From: Pseudoalteromonas sp. SMS1
GTDB taxonomy: Bacteria; Pseudomonadota; Gammaproteobacteria; Enterobacterales; Alteromonadaceae
DNA length: 64,000 bases
Assembly (NCBI RefSeq): GCF_021530565.1
Contig: NZ_JAKGBI010000015.1
Location: 1 to 64,000 of the forward strand
Direction: 5' to 3'
Part shown: positions 6,755 through 15,699 of the stretch, piece by piece
Layout: each line of letters starts with the position of its first letter
Numbering within the stretch: position 1 is the stretch's first letter
Notes under the pieces: model-generated
Seen by the model: only the letters and a program-made list of their open reading frames with translations
The model's database searches: none
Told to the model about the DNA's origin: nothing
Made by a program: the position numbers and the translations under genes

Positions 6755-8299
6755 GTGAGTAAAAGTACCATCACTTTTGGTAACAGCAAGCTTACCATAA
6801 AAAACATTGTTGATATTGCGAAAGACAAAACGACAGTTGCATTGAGCGGCGATGAGCACTTCGCAGAAAAGATTGACTCTGCCGTTGCCTTTCTTGAGAG
6901 TTTGCTGGATGAAGAAGGCGTCATTTATGGCGTCACAACGGGGTACGGTGACTCGGTTACGGTGGATATACCTTTGGACCTAGTAAACGAACTACCTTTG
7001 CACTTAACACGTTTTCACGGCTGTGGTCTGGGCGATTATTTCGATGAACAACAAGGCAAAGCGATTTTGGCTGCTCGTTTAGCTTCTCTTTCGCAAGGGT
7101 TTTCTGGAGTAGATTGGCCCATGCTGAAATTGCTTTGTGAGTTCATCAATCAAGATATTATTCCACGTATCCCTCAAGAAGGGTCTGTCGGAGCCAGTGG
7201 TGATTTAACGCCACTTTCTTACATTGCAGGGGCCTTGGTTGGAGAACGTGATGTGTTCTACAAAGGTGAGGTCAAAAATAGTAAGACAGTCATGCAGGAA
7301 GTGGGGTTGGAGCCTATTTCGCTTAGACCTAAAGAAGGTTTAGCGATCATGAATGGCACGGCGGTGATGACTGCTTTGGCCTGTCTCGCACACGATCGTG
7401 CTGCATATTTAAGTGAGCTTGCTACGAGAGTGACGTCTATGGCAAGTATCGCTTTGCAAGGTAATACACACCATTTCGACGAAATTTTGTTTAGCGTTAA
7501 ACCGCATCAGGGCCAACAGAAAGTGGCGGCACGCATCCGTTCGGACTTGCGTCACGTTGAGCACCCAAGAAACTCACCACGATTGCAAGATAGATACTCA
7601 ATTCGATGTGCGCCTCACGTCATTGGGGTATTGGAAGATAGTTTACCATTCTTCGAAACTACGATTGAAAATGAACTTAACTCGGCAAATGACAATCCTA
7701 TCATCGATGGTGTGGGCCAACATGTGTTACATGGGGGCCACTTTTATGGTGGTCATATTGCGATGGTGATGGACTCACTAAAAACCGCTGTTGCTAATTT
7801 AGCGGATTTAGCAGATAGACAGCTAGCTTCTTTGGTGGATACCCGATACAACAATGGGTTGCCTTCAAACCTATCTGGTAGCTGTGAAGCGCGCAAGTAT
7901 ATCAACCACGGCTTCAAGGCTGTACAAATTGGTGCATCTGCATATACAGCAGAAGCGCTCAAGCTGACTATGCCGGCGAGTGTATTTTCTCGCTCAACAG
8001 AGTGTCACAACCAAGATAAAGTCAGTATGGGCACCATATCCGCAAGAGATGCACTGCGAGTATTACAACTGACCGAGCAAGTTGTCGCAAGCACGCTGCT
8101 TGCCGCGGTACAGGGAATAAGGTTGAGGATTGCACAAGGGCAATTGACTCGCGAAGATTTAGAAGAAAGTGTTGGTAAGATGTACGATGATATTGACGCA
8201 TCATTTCCGTTATTGGTCGAGGATAGGCCATTAGAGCAAACGCTTAGAGACACAATCGCATCGATTCAAGGACAAAAATGGAAGCTCTATGAGAAATAA
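6755..8299 (+). CDS. MIO aromatic amino acid ammonia-lyase (HAL/PAL/TAL family)
   Basis: A 514-residue enzyme that removes ammonia from an aromatic amino acid to give the aryl-acrylate. The MIO prosthetic group forms from A147-S148-G149 in SVGASGDLTPLSYIAGALVG. The catalytic tyrosine is Y58 in IYGVTTGYG, and the ENDNP-type block appears as ANDNPII near residue 312. By eye, the substrate-selectivity pair falls on F87-H88 (RFHGCGLG). This is not the His-Leu of classical tyrosine lyases, the Phe-Leu of phenylalanine lyases or the Ser-His of histidine lyases. The operon makes a starter-acid role (cinnamate or 4-coumarate) far more likely than histidine degradation; no hut genes are nearby. GTG start; it overlaps the thioesterase gene by 11 bases. 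Confidence 0.9.
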   Translation: MSKSTITFGNSKLTIKNIVDIAKDKTTVALSGDEHFAEKIDSAVAFLESLLDEEGVIYGVTTGYGDSVTVDIPLDLVNELPLHLTRFHGCGLGDYFDEQQGKAILAARLASLSQGFSGVDWPMLKLLCEFINQDIIPRIPQEGSVGASGDLTPLSYIAGALVGERDVFYKGEVKNSKTVMQEVGLEPISLRPKEGLAIMNGTAVMTALACLAHDRAAYLSELATRVTSMASIALQGNTHHFDEILFSVKPHQGQQKVAARIRSDLRHVEHPRNSPRLQDRYSIRCAPHVIGVLEDSLPFFETTIENELNSANDNPIIDGVGQHVLHGGHFYGGHIAMVMDSLKTAVANLADLADRQLASLVDTRYNNGLPSNLSGSCEARKYINHGFKAVQIGASAYTAEALKLTMPASVFSRSTECHNQDKVSMGTISARDALRVLQLTEQVVASTLLAAVQGIRLRIAQGQLTREDLEESVGKMYDDIDASFPLLVEDRPLEQTLRDTIASIQGQKWKLYEK

Positions 8300-8720
8300 A
8301 AAGGTATTGCTAGAAGCCAATGTTGAGATTGAAGTCCCATTTCATGATTGTGATCCAATGAATGTGGTTTGGCACGGTAATTATGCGCGCTACTTTGAAG
8401 TGGCGCGTTGTAAGCTACTAGACAAATTCAATTTTGGATACAACAACATGGAGAAGCTGGGGTATGTGTGGCCAATCATTGATATGCAGACCAAGTTTAT
8501 TGGTGCCTGCGTGTTTGGTCAAAAAATCAGTGTTTTGGCGCAATTAGTTGAGTACGAAACACGTCTGAAAATCAACTATTTAATAACCGACAAAGAGACA
8601 GGCCGCAAATTGACCAAAGGGTCTACAACACAAGTTGCGGTAGATAAAGAAACAAAAGAAATGCAGTTCGGTACGCCACAGAAATTAGTTGATAAATTAA
8701 AGGCAGCGATAGAACCGTGA
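8289..8720 (+). CDS. apeK: 4-hydroxybenzoyl-CoA-type thioesterase (ApeK)
   Basis: A 143-residue hotdog thioesterase. The family motif FHDCDPMNVVWHGNYARYFEVAR begins at about residue 19, with D22 at the catalytic aspartate position. In APE clusters the enzyme probably hydrolyses stalled or finished acyl thioesters. It overlaps the lyase gene by 11 bases and the next gene by 4. Confidence 0.85.
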   Translation: MRNKKVLLEANVEIEVPFHDCDPMNVVWHGNYARYFEVARCKLLDKFNFGYNNMEKLGYVWPIIDMQTKFIGACVFGQKISVLAQLVEYETRLKINYLITDKETGRKLTKGSTTQVAVDKETKEMQFGTPQKLVDKLKAAIEP

Positions 8721-9271
8721 TTAAGGCAGTATTTACAATACTGTTGATGCTTTGTAGCCTGGACGTTTTTGGCCAGGCTTTGACGGCACAACAGGCTACA
8801 AATCGATTAAATTTAATCGCCCCAACTTTGCCTTTATCGGGGAGTTTTGAGCAGCTGAAATACTTCAAAGTGTTGAAGCACCCTCTTAAGTCCCAAGGAG
8901 AGTTTGAGGTTAATCGGCAGCGTTTAATCTGGCAGACTCTCATGCCCGTTAAAAGTGCAGTGTTGTATGAAAACGAGACGCTTTATACTGTGAATAGTCG
9001 AGGGGAAAAAACGCCAACACCACAGGGCGGTGATATGTCGACATTGATTTTTTCTCTGTTGCAAGGCGAGTTTGAAGAACTAGAAAAAACTTTCAGCCTA
9101 TCACCAGATAAACGCCTCAATTGTATTTTAATGACTCCAAACAGTGCGCCTTTGAGCTTAGCACTGAACAAAGTTGTGCTATGTGGTCAAGGTGCTATTG
9201 ATAGAATCGAGCTTTTTGATAGCAAAAACAATAAGACAGCCATTAATCTGCAGTCTGCATCGTCGAAATGA
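8717..9271 (+). CDS. apeL: LolA-like outer-membrane carrier (ApeL)
   Basis: A 184-residue protein with a signal peptide (hydrophobic 3-16, likely cleavage near VFG-QA at 19-20) and a LolA-like fold pattern (GSFEQLKYF, GEFEVNRQRLIWQT, ENETLYTVN). LolA proteins carry lipidated cargo across the periplasm. In this cluster it should carry the polyene lipid from the MMPL exporter to the outer membrane, an inference from context. GTG start overlapping apeK by 4 bases. Confidence 0.8.
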   Translation: MIKAVFTILLMLCSLDVFGQALTAQQATNRLNLIAPTLPLSGSFEQLKYFKVLKHPLKSQGEFEVNRQRLIWQTLMPVKSAVLYENETLYTVNSRGEKTPTPQGGDMSTLIFSLLQGEFEELEKTFSLSPDKRLNCILMTPNSAPLSLALNKVVLCGQGAIDRIELFDSKNNKTAINLQSASSK

Positions 9272-9293
9272 CAAAAAGAGTTAGTCGTAATAT

Positions 9294-11540
9294 ATGCCAC
9301 ATTTGTCAAAGAAACTTCATTTACCGCTAGGTCTTGCGCAGTTAATCATGGCTGTTTCGTTCCTTGTCTACTTACTCGTGCAGGGAAAGGTTCATCTTGA
9401 AGCGGATATACTTTCACTGTTGCCCAGTGAGGATATTGAATTTGTAAATGAAGCAGAAAGTGCATTTTTTCAACGTTACAAAAATAATGTGATCATTGCT
9501 TTTAGTGGGGAAGATGCAAAAGCTGCTCACGATGAAATCCGGACAAACTATGGCGAAAAAGGGTGGCTATATGGCAATGCTAGTTTTCCGGAACTTGAAA
9601 CCATCGCGAAACTATTTGGTGCATATCAAGGTTACTTATTGACTGAAGAGTCTCGTCAGATGTTGGCGCAAGGCAGCTCTCTGGGAGACGCGGCACTGGC
9701 GAAGCTAAACAGTGCCTTTGACCCGTTTTCACCGTTATTCTTCCCTATTGACCCAACACTAACAACCGCTTCATTTGTGCAATCCGCTTTGGCGCAGCAG
9801 GCAAGTAAGTTGACTGTCGAAGCGGGACGTCTGGTCGTCAATGACGACCTTAAGCAGTATGTTTTGATGTTGTCTCTGCCGTTAGCCGACATAGGGAGCA
9901 TGAAGGAAGCCACAGACATCGTATATTCAGTCAGAGATTCACTGGCAGATGTTGAAGCTGCCTACTCAAACCTGTCCATAAGCTACTCAGGGGTCCCCTT
10001 TCATACCGCTGAAAATATGCGTCAAGCAGACAAAGAAATGCGTTGGCTCGGTGGAGTGAGTGCATTCTTCATCGTTTTAATTGTATTGTGGTCTTTCAAA
10101 AGTATACGCGCTTTATTGGCAGTACTGGTTACGCAGTTAAATGCGGTATGTTTTGGTCTACTGGCTTTGTCATTGTTGTATGACTCTGTGCATGTTATCA
10201 CCTTGGTGTTTTCTATCACGTTAATTGGAATCGCGATAGATTACAGCTTTCATGTGATGACAACAAAACAAGATGATTTAGCCGCTTATCACAATGTGCG
10301 TAGCGCAGTTAAACTGGGATGTGTATCAACGGCGACGGGGTATTGTGCATTTATGATGTTGCCTATGGAGGCCTTGGAGCAAGTCGGTATCTTCATCGCA
10401 TTTGGATTAGTGGGAGCTCTGTGCAGTGCCTTATTTATCATCCCGAGTATGCTGCGCCGATATGCTGGTCAATCACGTCTAGATCGGTTAGGGGAAGGAG
10501 TGGTTGCAATTTTAGATGCTTCAAGGGCTAAAACAAGGGTGACAATATGCGTAATTGGTTTGCTGTCTATTGCGCTGGTTATGATCAATGAACAAGTCTT
10601 TAATGACGATATAGCGTTACTAAACGCAAGTAGTGACGAGTTACGAGTTAATGAGTTCGAGCATCAGCAGTGGTATTTTGGTACCCAAAGCCAGCGTTTA
10701 ATTTTATGGGAAACCGATTTAGAGGCGCTGCTGGAGAAAGAGGAAGCACTTGTAGCTGCGCTAAAATTACAATCCCCCACTGTCACAGCACAAGCAATCA
10801 GCAATTGGCTGCCGTCTAAATCTCGCCAGCAGAAAAACCTCGCGCTTCTCACAGAAGCTCAAAACCGAGGTGATTTTGTGACCCTTTCAGGATTGATGGG
10901 ACGCCCAATTGAGTTAGGGACGACATCTAATTTGACTTTGGAGACATTGCTGGAATCAGAGCTGGGTGAGTTATTGTCTAGTCAATATCTAAAGCTCGAT
11001 GGATATCATGTTAGCTTGGTATATATTAATCACGCGGAAAAACATGACATTGACACGGTGCTCTTAAATTTTGTTCAGACTGCTCGTATTGATAAAGCAG
11101 AGCAACTGTCACAAGTGTTACTTGAAATGCGACACAGCCTGTTGATTTGGTTTGCTATTGCGCTCAGTGTATTTTTAGCTATTTTGTGCGTGCGCTTTGA
11201 TCTCATGTCGGCGGTCAAGAGTGGTTTTTGGTTACTATTGTCTTGTTTAATTGGCTTGTCAGGCTCGTTATTACTGCAGGGAAGCCTGAATCTATTTAAT
11301 TTGTTAGCGTTGGTCTTATTGGTGGCACTCGCCATTGATTATTTTATTTTTTACCTGAAGTGTGGTCAGGAGAGCAGCACCGCACTGGCAATATCACTGT
11401 CAGCCCTTTCATCAGTATTTGTATTTGGAATGCTGTCATTTAGCCAAACACCAGCCATATACAGTTTTGGTTATACCATCATGATTGGCATCGTAAGTAT
11501 ATATTTTGTCGCGCCGTTAGTCGTAAAGAGGAAAGCATGA
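9294..11540 (+). CDS. apeM: MMPL/RND family exporter (ApeM)
   Basis: A 748-residue RND-type transporter with the MMPL layout. One N-terminal helix is followed by a large periplasmic loop (about 40-245), a helix bundle with proton-relay aspartate D316 in GIAIDYSFHV, a second periplasmic loop (about 425-615), and a second bundle with D682 in ALAIDYFIFY. It probably extracts the finished aryl polyene lipid from the inner membrane and hands it to the LolA-like protein encoded just upstream (22-base gap). It overlaps the flavoprotein gene by 4 bases. Confidence 0.85.
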   Translation: MPHLSKKLHLPLGLAQLIMAVSFLVYLLVQGKVHLEADILSLLPSEDIEFVNEAESAFFQRYKNNVIIAFSGEDAKAAHDEIRTNYGEKGWLYGNASFPELETIAKLFGAYQGYLLTEESRQMLAQGSSLGDAALAKLNSAFDPFSPLFFPIDPTLTTASFVQSALAQQASKLTVEAGRLVVNDDLKQYVLMLSLPLADIGSMKEATDIVYSVRDSLADVEAAYSNLSISYSGVPFHTAENMRQADKEMRWLGGVSAFFIVLIVLWSFKSIRALLAVLVTQLNAVCFGLLALSLLYDSVHVITLVFSITLIGIAIDYSFHVMTTKQDDLAAYHNVRSAVKLGCVSTATGYCAFMMLPMEALEQVGIFIAFGLVGALCSALFIIPSMLRRYAGQSRLDRLGEGVVAILDASRAKTRVTICVIGLLSIALVMINEQVFNDDIALLNASSDELRVNEFEHQQWYFGTQSQRLILWETDLEALLEKEEALVAALKLQSPTVTAQAISNWLPSKSRQQKNLALLTEAQNRGDFVTLSGLMGRPIELGTTSNLTLETLLESELGELLSSQYLKLDGYHVSLVYINHAEKHDIDTVLLNFVQTARIDKAEQLSQVLLEMRHSLLIWFAIALSVFLAILCVRFDLMSAVKSGFWLLLSCLIGLSGSLLLQGSLNLFNLLALVLLVALAIDYFIFYLKCGQESSTALAISLSALSSVFVFGMLSFSQTPAIYSFGYTIMIGIVSIYFVAPLVVKRKA

Positions 11541-12775
11541 ATCGAGAAGTATCAGATGTAATAATTATTGGCGCAGGCCCTGCAGGCGCTGCCACTGGTG
11601 CGATGTTAGCGCGCCAAGGCTATCAAGTGACAATTATTGAAAAGCAACATTTCCCGCGATTCTCAATTGGCGAGAGTTTGCTACCGCAGTGTATGTCGTT
11701 TCTCAAAGAAGCTGGCCTAGAACCTTTAATCCACGACGCGGCACAGCACTTGGGCTTTCAATACAAAGATGGTGCGACATTCCAAAAGTTGGACAGCTAT
11801 ACAAGCTTTGACTTTGAAAAGAAATTTAGTGAAGGGCCATTTGCAACCTACCAAGTTAAACGTGCTGACTTCGACCATTTGCTGGCGAAGGGAGCCGCGC
11901 AGTTTGGTGCGGATATTCGATTTGGTCATGCCGTGGAAAAAGTTGACGTTGAATCTGATATGCCAGTACTAGATGTGCTAAATGAGCAAGGTGAAGCTTA
12001 CCAATTGCAAGGCCGGTTTCTTTTGGATGCAAGTGGCTTTGCGAGAGTGTTACCGCGTTTACTCGATCTAGAAAGGCCTTCTTGTTTTCCATCGAGAAAG
12101 TCGTTTTTTACACACATCACAGACAAGATTCAATGCGATCAATTTGATCGTAATAAAATTTTAATCACCGTTCATCCTGAGTCGCCAGATATCTGGCTGT
12201 GGTTAATTCCTTTTTCGGATGGCACTTCTAGTATCGGTGTTGTTGGTAAAGAGACACAGTTCTGTGCGCGTTTAACTGAGCAGGAAACGCTTAAAAAATA
12301 TGTTTACTCTGCCCCTAACCTTGCGCATTTGTTACAACAGGCCGAATGGCCAAATGATGTTAATAGCATTAAAGGGTACAGCGCAGATGTGACGCACTTG
12401 TCGGGTAAGAACTATGCATTGCTTGGTAATGCGGGAGAGTTTTTAGATCCTGTGTTTTCTTCGGGGGTTACGATAGCCCTCAAGTCTGCCAGTCTGATTT
12501 CTCCACTGGTAGTCAAATACCTTGAAGGGGAGAAAGTAGACTTTAAGACTCAATTTGAAGTGCCATTGCGCAAAGGCGTGGACTGCTTTAAGACGTTTGT
12601 CAGTGCTTGGTATACCGCTGAGTTCCAAGATATTATTTTCTACGATGAACAAGATGCGAATGTTAAAAGCATGATTTGTTCGATTTTGGCAGGGTACGCT
12701 TGGGATGAGAAAAACCCCTATGTGGCACAAAGTGAGCGACGTCTGAAAGTATTGGTGGACTTATGCCGTATGTAA
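11537..12775 (+). CDS. FAD-dependent halogenase-like monooxygenase
   Basis: A 412-residue flavoprotein. The FAD-binding GAGPAG lies at 12-17, an FPRFSIGESLLP block at 39-50, lysine K77 in GFQYKDGATF, and W220-L-W222-L-I224-P225, which fits the W-x-W-x-I-P pattern often seen in flavin-dependent halogenases. A C-terminal GNAGEFLDPVFSSG block binds FAD. Related proteins occur in xanthomonadin and flexirubin clusters, where pigments may be halogenated. The likely role is head-group tailoring (halogenation, hydroxylation or other oxidation); sequence alone does not settle which. It overlaps apeM by 4 bases and apeN by 13. Confidence 0.8.
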   Translation: MNREVSDVIIIGAGPAGAATGAMLARQGYQVTIIEKQHFPRFSIGESLLPQCMSFLKEAGLEPLIHDAAQHLGFQYKDGATFQKLDSYTSFDFEKKFSEGPFATYQVKRADFDHLLAKGAAQFGADIRFGHAVEKVDVESDMPVLDVLNEQGEAYQLQGRFLLDASGFARVLPRLLDLERPSCFPSRKSFFTHITDKIQCDQFDRNKILITVHPESPDIWLWLIPFSDGTSSIGVVGKETQFCARLTEQETLKKYVYSAPNLAHLLQQAEWPNDVNSIKGYSADVTHLSGKNYALLGNAGEFLDPVFSSGVTIALKSASLISPLVVKYLEGEKVDFKTQFEVPLRKGVDCFKTFVSAWYTAEFQDIIFYDEQDANVKSMICSILAGYAWDEKNPYVAQSERRLKVLVDLCRM

Positions 12776-13341
12776 AGTCATTGCCAATAACGCTCAGTGT
12801 TGTCCTGATGATGATGGTTCTGAGTGCTTGTACCTCTTTGAAGGTGCATGACCAAGGGACTGTTTATCTAGCCAAAGGTGTGACCATGTCCCTGAGCTCA
12901 GTTGCGGAAACACTGCAAGGTAAACACCTTGTTCAGCTACTGCAGTTTGAAGTTGACGGTAAGGTGAATGAGCTCATTGTGCAGCTAGAGTTTAAACAAC
13001 GTGAAATGTCGATGGTTGCTATGACGACGACTGGACTACCTGTTTTTGAACAAACTTTTCGCGATGATGGCCAGCATGAATTACATAGTTATATAGCGCT
13101 ACCTCAAGTGAAGCCCGAGTATGTCATCGCTGACATTCAGTTGGTACATTGGCCAATTAGGTTACTTCAACAGAGTATTCGTGGCGCTCATATTTCGGAA
13201 ACCCTAGTGGGTAATGAACGCCAACGAGTTTTACTCGTCGATGGGCAACCTATAATTGAGATACGCAAATCTTTGGAAAAGACCACATTTGTCAATCTAG
13301 AGCGTAAATACAAAATTGAGATTAGCAGCTTAGACTATTGA
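12763..13341 (+). CDS. apeN: DUF3261 lipoprotein (ApeN)
   Basis: A 192-residue lipoprotein. The signal peptide ends in a lipobox LSAC with C23 as the acylated cysteine. The rest matches the DUF3261 family regularly found in aryl polyene clusters. As an outer-membrane-facing lipoprotein next to a LolA-like carrier and an MMPL pump, it may accept the polyene lipid in the way LolB does for lipoproteins; this is inference. It overlaps the flavoprotein gene by 13 bases. Confidence 0.8.
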   Translation: MPYVKSLPITLSVVLMMMVLSACTSLKVHDQGTVYLAKGVTMSLSSVAETLQGKHLVQLLQFEVDGKVNELIVQLEFKQREMSMVAMTTTGLPVFEQTFRDDGQHELHSYIALPQVKPEYVIADIQLVHWPIRLLQQSIRGAHISETLVGNERQRVLLVDGQPIIEIRKSLEKTTFVNLERKYKIEISSLDY

Positions 13342-13350
13342 GTTAAGGTT

Positions 13351-14535
13351 ATGACTTCATTTATAAATGATTTAGGAATTGTGTGCTCGCTGGGTTGTGG
13401 CCAGAGTGAAATTAAACAAGCGCTGAGCAACCCAGAACAAGAATATTTAAGTTTAGATTCAGCGCTTCATACCTCAGAGAAGCCCGTATATGTTGGTAAG
13501 GTGCGTGAGGAACTGCCTACTTTAGCGTCATTTCCAAGCCACTATCAGACTAGAAACAATGCGTTAGCTAAATTAGCTTATACGCAAATTGAAAATACGT
13601 TCATGATGCTGACCCAAGGTGTTGAGAAAAAACGTATTGCTGTTGTCATCGGCACCAGTACATCGGGCGTTGCGAGCGGTGAAGAAGCGGCTTCGCACTT
13701 CAAAGAGCAAGGAAAATTTCCAGAGCAGTATGATTATCAGTGTCAAGAGTTGGTCGCCCCCGCCCATTTCATTGCCGATTTGACAGGTGCATTAGGGCCA
13801 GTGTATGCCATCTCTACCGCCTGCAGCTCGAGTGCAAAAGCGATGATGACAGCCCATATGCTGCTAGATAGTGGTGTGGCAGATATTGTTATCTGCGGCG
13901 GTGTTGACTCTCTGTGCCGATTAACGGTGAATGGATTTGATGCATTGGAATCTGTGTCCGCTTCATTGTGTGAACCATTTGCAGAGGAACGTGACGGCAT
14001 CAATATTGGGGAAGCGGCTGCGTTGTTCATTATGTCAAAGCAGACAAGTAAAATTGCACTCCTTGGTGCCGGTGAGAGCTCCGACGCTTATCACATCTCT
14101 GCGCCCGATCCCAGTGGTGCGGGAGCAATATCAGCGATGCAGCAAGCCATTGAAATGGCGCAGTGCCGAGCATCTGACATCGACTACGTTAATTTGCACG
14201 GTACGGGCACCGTAAAAAATGATGAGATGGAATCAAAAGCAGTATTTGATATGTTTGCTAACAAGGTCAGCACGAGTTCAACTAAGCGTTTCACTGGTCA
14301 CACACTCGGTGCGGCAGGGGCATTAGAAGCCGGGCTTTGCTGGCTACTGCTTGATGACCCGCAAACACCATTGCCACTACATAAAATGACAAAACCAAGG
14401 GATATGAATTTGCCTCAAATTTCGCTCGTGGAAGCAACGCATTATACCCAACCTAAGCTATGTTTAAGTAACTCTTTTGCATTTGGTGGAAACAATATCA
14501 GCCTGATTCTAGGAGTATATAATGAAAAAGAATAG
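13351..14535 (+). CDS. apeO: APE beta-ketoacyl-ACP synthase (ApeO)
   Basis: A 394-residue ketosynthase with a full catalytic triad: C158 (ISTACSSSAK), H283 (NLHGTGT) and H317 (FTGHTLGAAGALEAG). In characterised APE systems ApeO works as a heterodimer with the short ApeC protein and does most chain elongation with malonyl-ACP. Nine bases separate it from apeN, and it overlaps apeP by 14. Length and motifs are normal for the FabF-like class. Confidence 0.9.
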   Translation: MTSFINDLGIVCSLGCGQSEIKQALSNPEQEYLSLDSALHTSEKPVYVGKVREELPTLASFPSHYQTRNNALAKLAYTQIENTFMMLTQGVEKKRIAVVIGTSTSGVASGEEAASHFKEQGKFPEQYDYQCQELVAPAHFIADLTGALGPVYAISTACSSSAKAMMTAHMLLDSGVADIVICGGVDSLCRLTVNGFDALESVSASLCEPFAEERDGINIGEAAALFIMSKQTSKIALLGAGESSDAYHISAPDPSGAGAISAMQQAIEMAQCRASDIDYVNLHGTGTVKNDEMESKAVFDMFANKVSTSSTKRFTGHTLGAAGALEAGLCWLLLDDPQTPLPLHKMTKPRDMNLPQISLVEATHYTQPKLCLSNSFAFGGNNISLILGVYNEKE

Positions 14536-14974
14536 CTATGGCATAGAACAGCTTATCGCCCATCGAGACCCCATGATATTAATCTCAGAGTTGTCTGAAT
14601 ACGATGACAGCATGGCAACAGGTATGGTTCGCATTACGTCAGACTCTCCATTTATGTCAGAAAAAGGCGTGCCAAGTTATGTCGGCATTGAGTACATGGC
14701 ACAAATGGTTGCGGCTTATGAGGGGGCAAAAGCACTAGATAGTGGCGGTACCGTAGATATTGGCTTTTTATTGGGATCGAGAAAATACAAGACCCATACA
14801 CCTTACTTTAAACTAGCTCAGCATCTTGTTGTGAGTGTCGAGGAGTTACACAAAGAAGAAAGTGGTCTTGGTGTATTTGATTGTAAAATTAAGTACAATG
14901 GCGAATTGTTGGCGGAAGCGAAAGTGAATGTCTTCCAGCCTGACGATCCACAGGGTTTTATCAAGGGGCAATAA
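14522..14974 (+). CDS. apeP: Hotdog 3-hydroxyacyl-ACP dehydratase (ApeP)
   Basis: A 150-residue hotdog-fold dehydratase with LIAHRDPMILISEL at the N-terminus (H14 at the expected catalytic position) and an IEYMAQMVAAYEG helix near residue 60. It is thought to pair with ApeI, encoded 9.5 kb upstream in the operon, to dehydrate the 3-hydroxyacyl chain. The start overlaps apeO by 14 bases and its last base is the first base of apeQ. Confidence 0.85.
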   Translation: MKKNSYGIEQLIAHRDPMILISELSEYDDSMATGMVRITSDSPFMSEKGVPSYVGIEYMAQMVAAYEGAKALDSGGTVDIGFLLGSRKYKTHTPYFKLAQHLVVSVEELHKEESGLGVFDCKIKYNGELLAEAKVNVFQPDDPQGFIKGQ

Positions 14975-15699
14975 TGCAAAAAAGAATTTTAGTTACGGGC
15001 TCTAGCCGAGGAATTGGCAAAGCTATCGCATTTGAACTAGCACAGCAGGGGTATGATATTGCGCTACATTGCCGTAGCAATTTGGCCATGGCTGAGGCGT
15101 TTAAAAGTGAGTTGGAAGCATTGGGGCGTCATGTAACTGTATTGCAATTTGATGTGTGTGATCGCCAAGCAGCCAAAGCGGCACTGCTGAATGATATCGA
15201 AGAGTTTGGGGCGTACTATGGAGTCGTTTGCAACGCGGGCATTACGCGTGATGGCGCTTTTCCTGCATTAACTGACGATGACTGGGACAGTGTGATCCGT
15301 ACCGGACTAGATGGTTTTTATAATGTCGTTCACCCAGTACTAATGCCAATGATCCAAATGCGCAAAGGTGGCCGTATCATCACTGTCACCTCGGTCTCGG
15401 GTATTGCTGGCAACCGAGGACAAGTAAACTATAGTGCGGCAAAAGGCGGTGTTATAAGTGCTACAAAAGCTCTTTCCTTAGAGCTAGCGAAAAGAAAAAT
15501 AACGGTCAACAGTGTTGCCCCTGGATTGATTGAAACGGACATGACAGAGGGGGCAGAAATCGATGAAATTAAAAAGCTGATCCCGATGCGCAGGGCAGGG
15601 CAGCCAAAAGAAGTTGCTGCGACCGTGGCATTCTTGATGTCTGATGGTGCAGGTTATATTACGCGCCAAGTTATTTCTGTTAATGGTGGACTGGTTTAA
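14974..15699 (+). CDS. apeQ: 3-oxoacyl-ACP reductase (ApeQ, FabG-like)
   Basis: A 241-residue short-chain dehydrogenase. The nucleotide-binding GSSRGIG lies at 9-15 and suggests NADPH use. The catalytic residues are S140, Y153 and K157 (NYSAAK). It reduces the 3-oxoacyl-ACP after each condensation. It starts on the last base of apeP and ends on the first base of apeR, so translation is very likely coupled. Confidence 0.9.
   Translation: MQKRILVTGSSRGIGKAIAFELAQQGYDIALHCRSNLAMAEAFKSELEALGRHVTVLQFDVCDRQAAKAALLNDIEEFGAYYGVVCNAGITRDGAFPALTDDDWDSVIRTGLDGFYNVVHPVLMPMIQMRKGGRIITVTSVSGIAGNRGQVNYSAAKGGVISATKALSLELAKRKITVNSVAPGLIETDMTEGAEIDEIKKLIPMRRAGQPKEVAATVAFLMSDGAGYITRQVISVNGGLV

Noticed and set aside
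6755..8299. Histidine utilisation (hutH) gene
   Set aside because: It is inside the APE operon with overlapping genes on one side, no other hut genes are present, and the selectivity residues do not match typical HAL.
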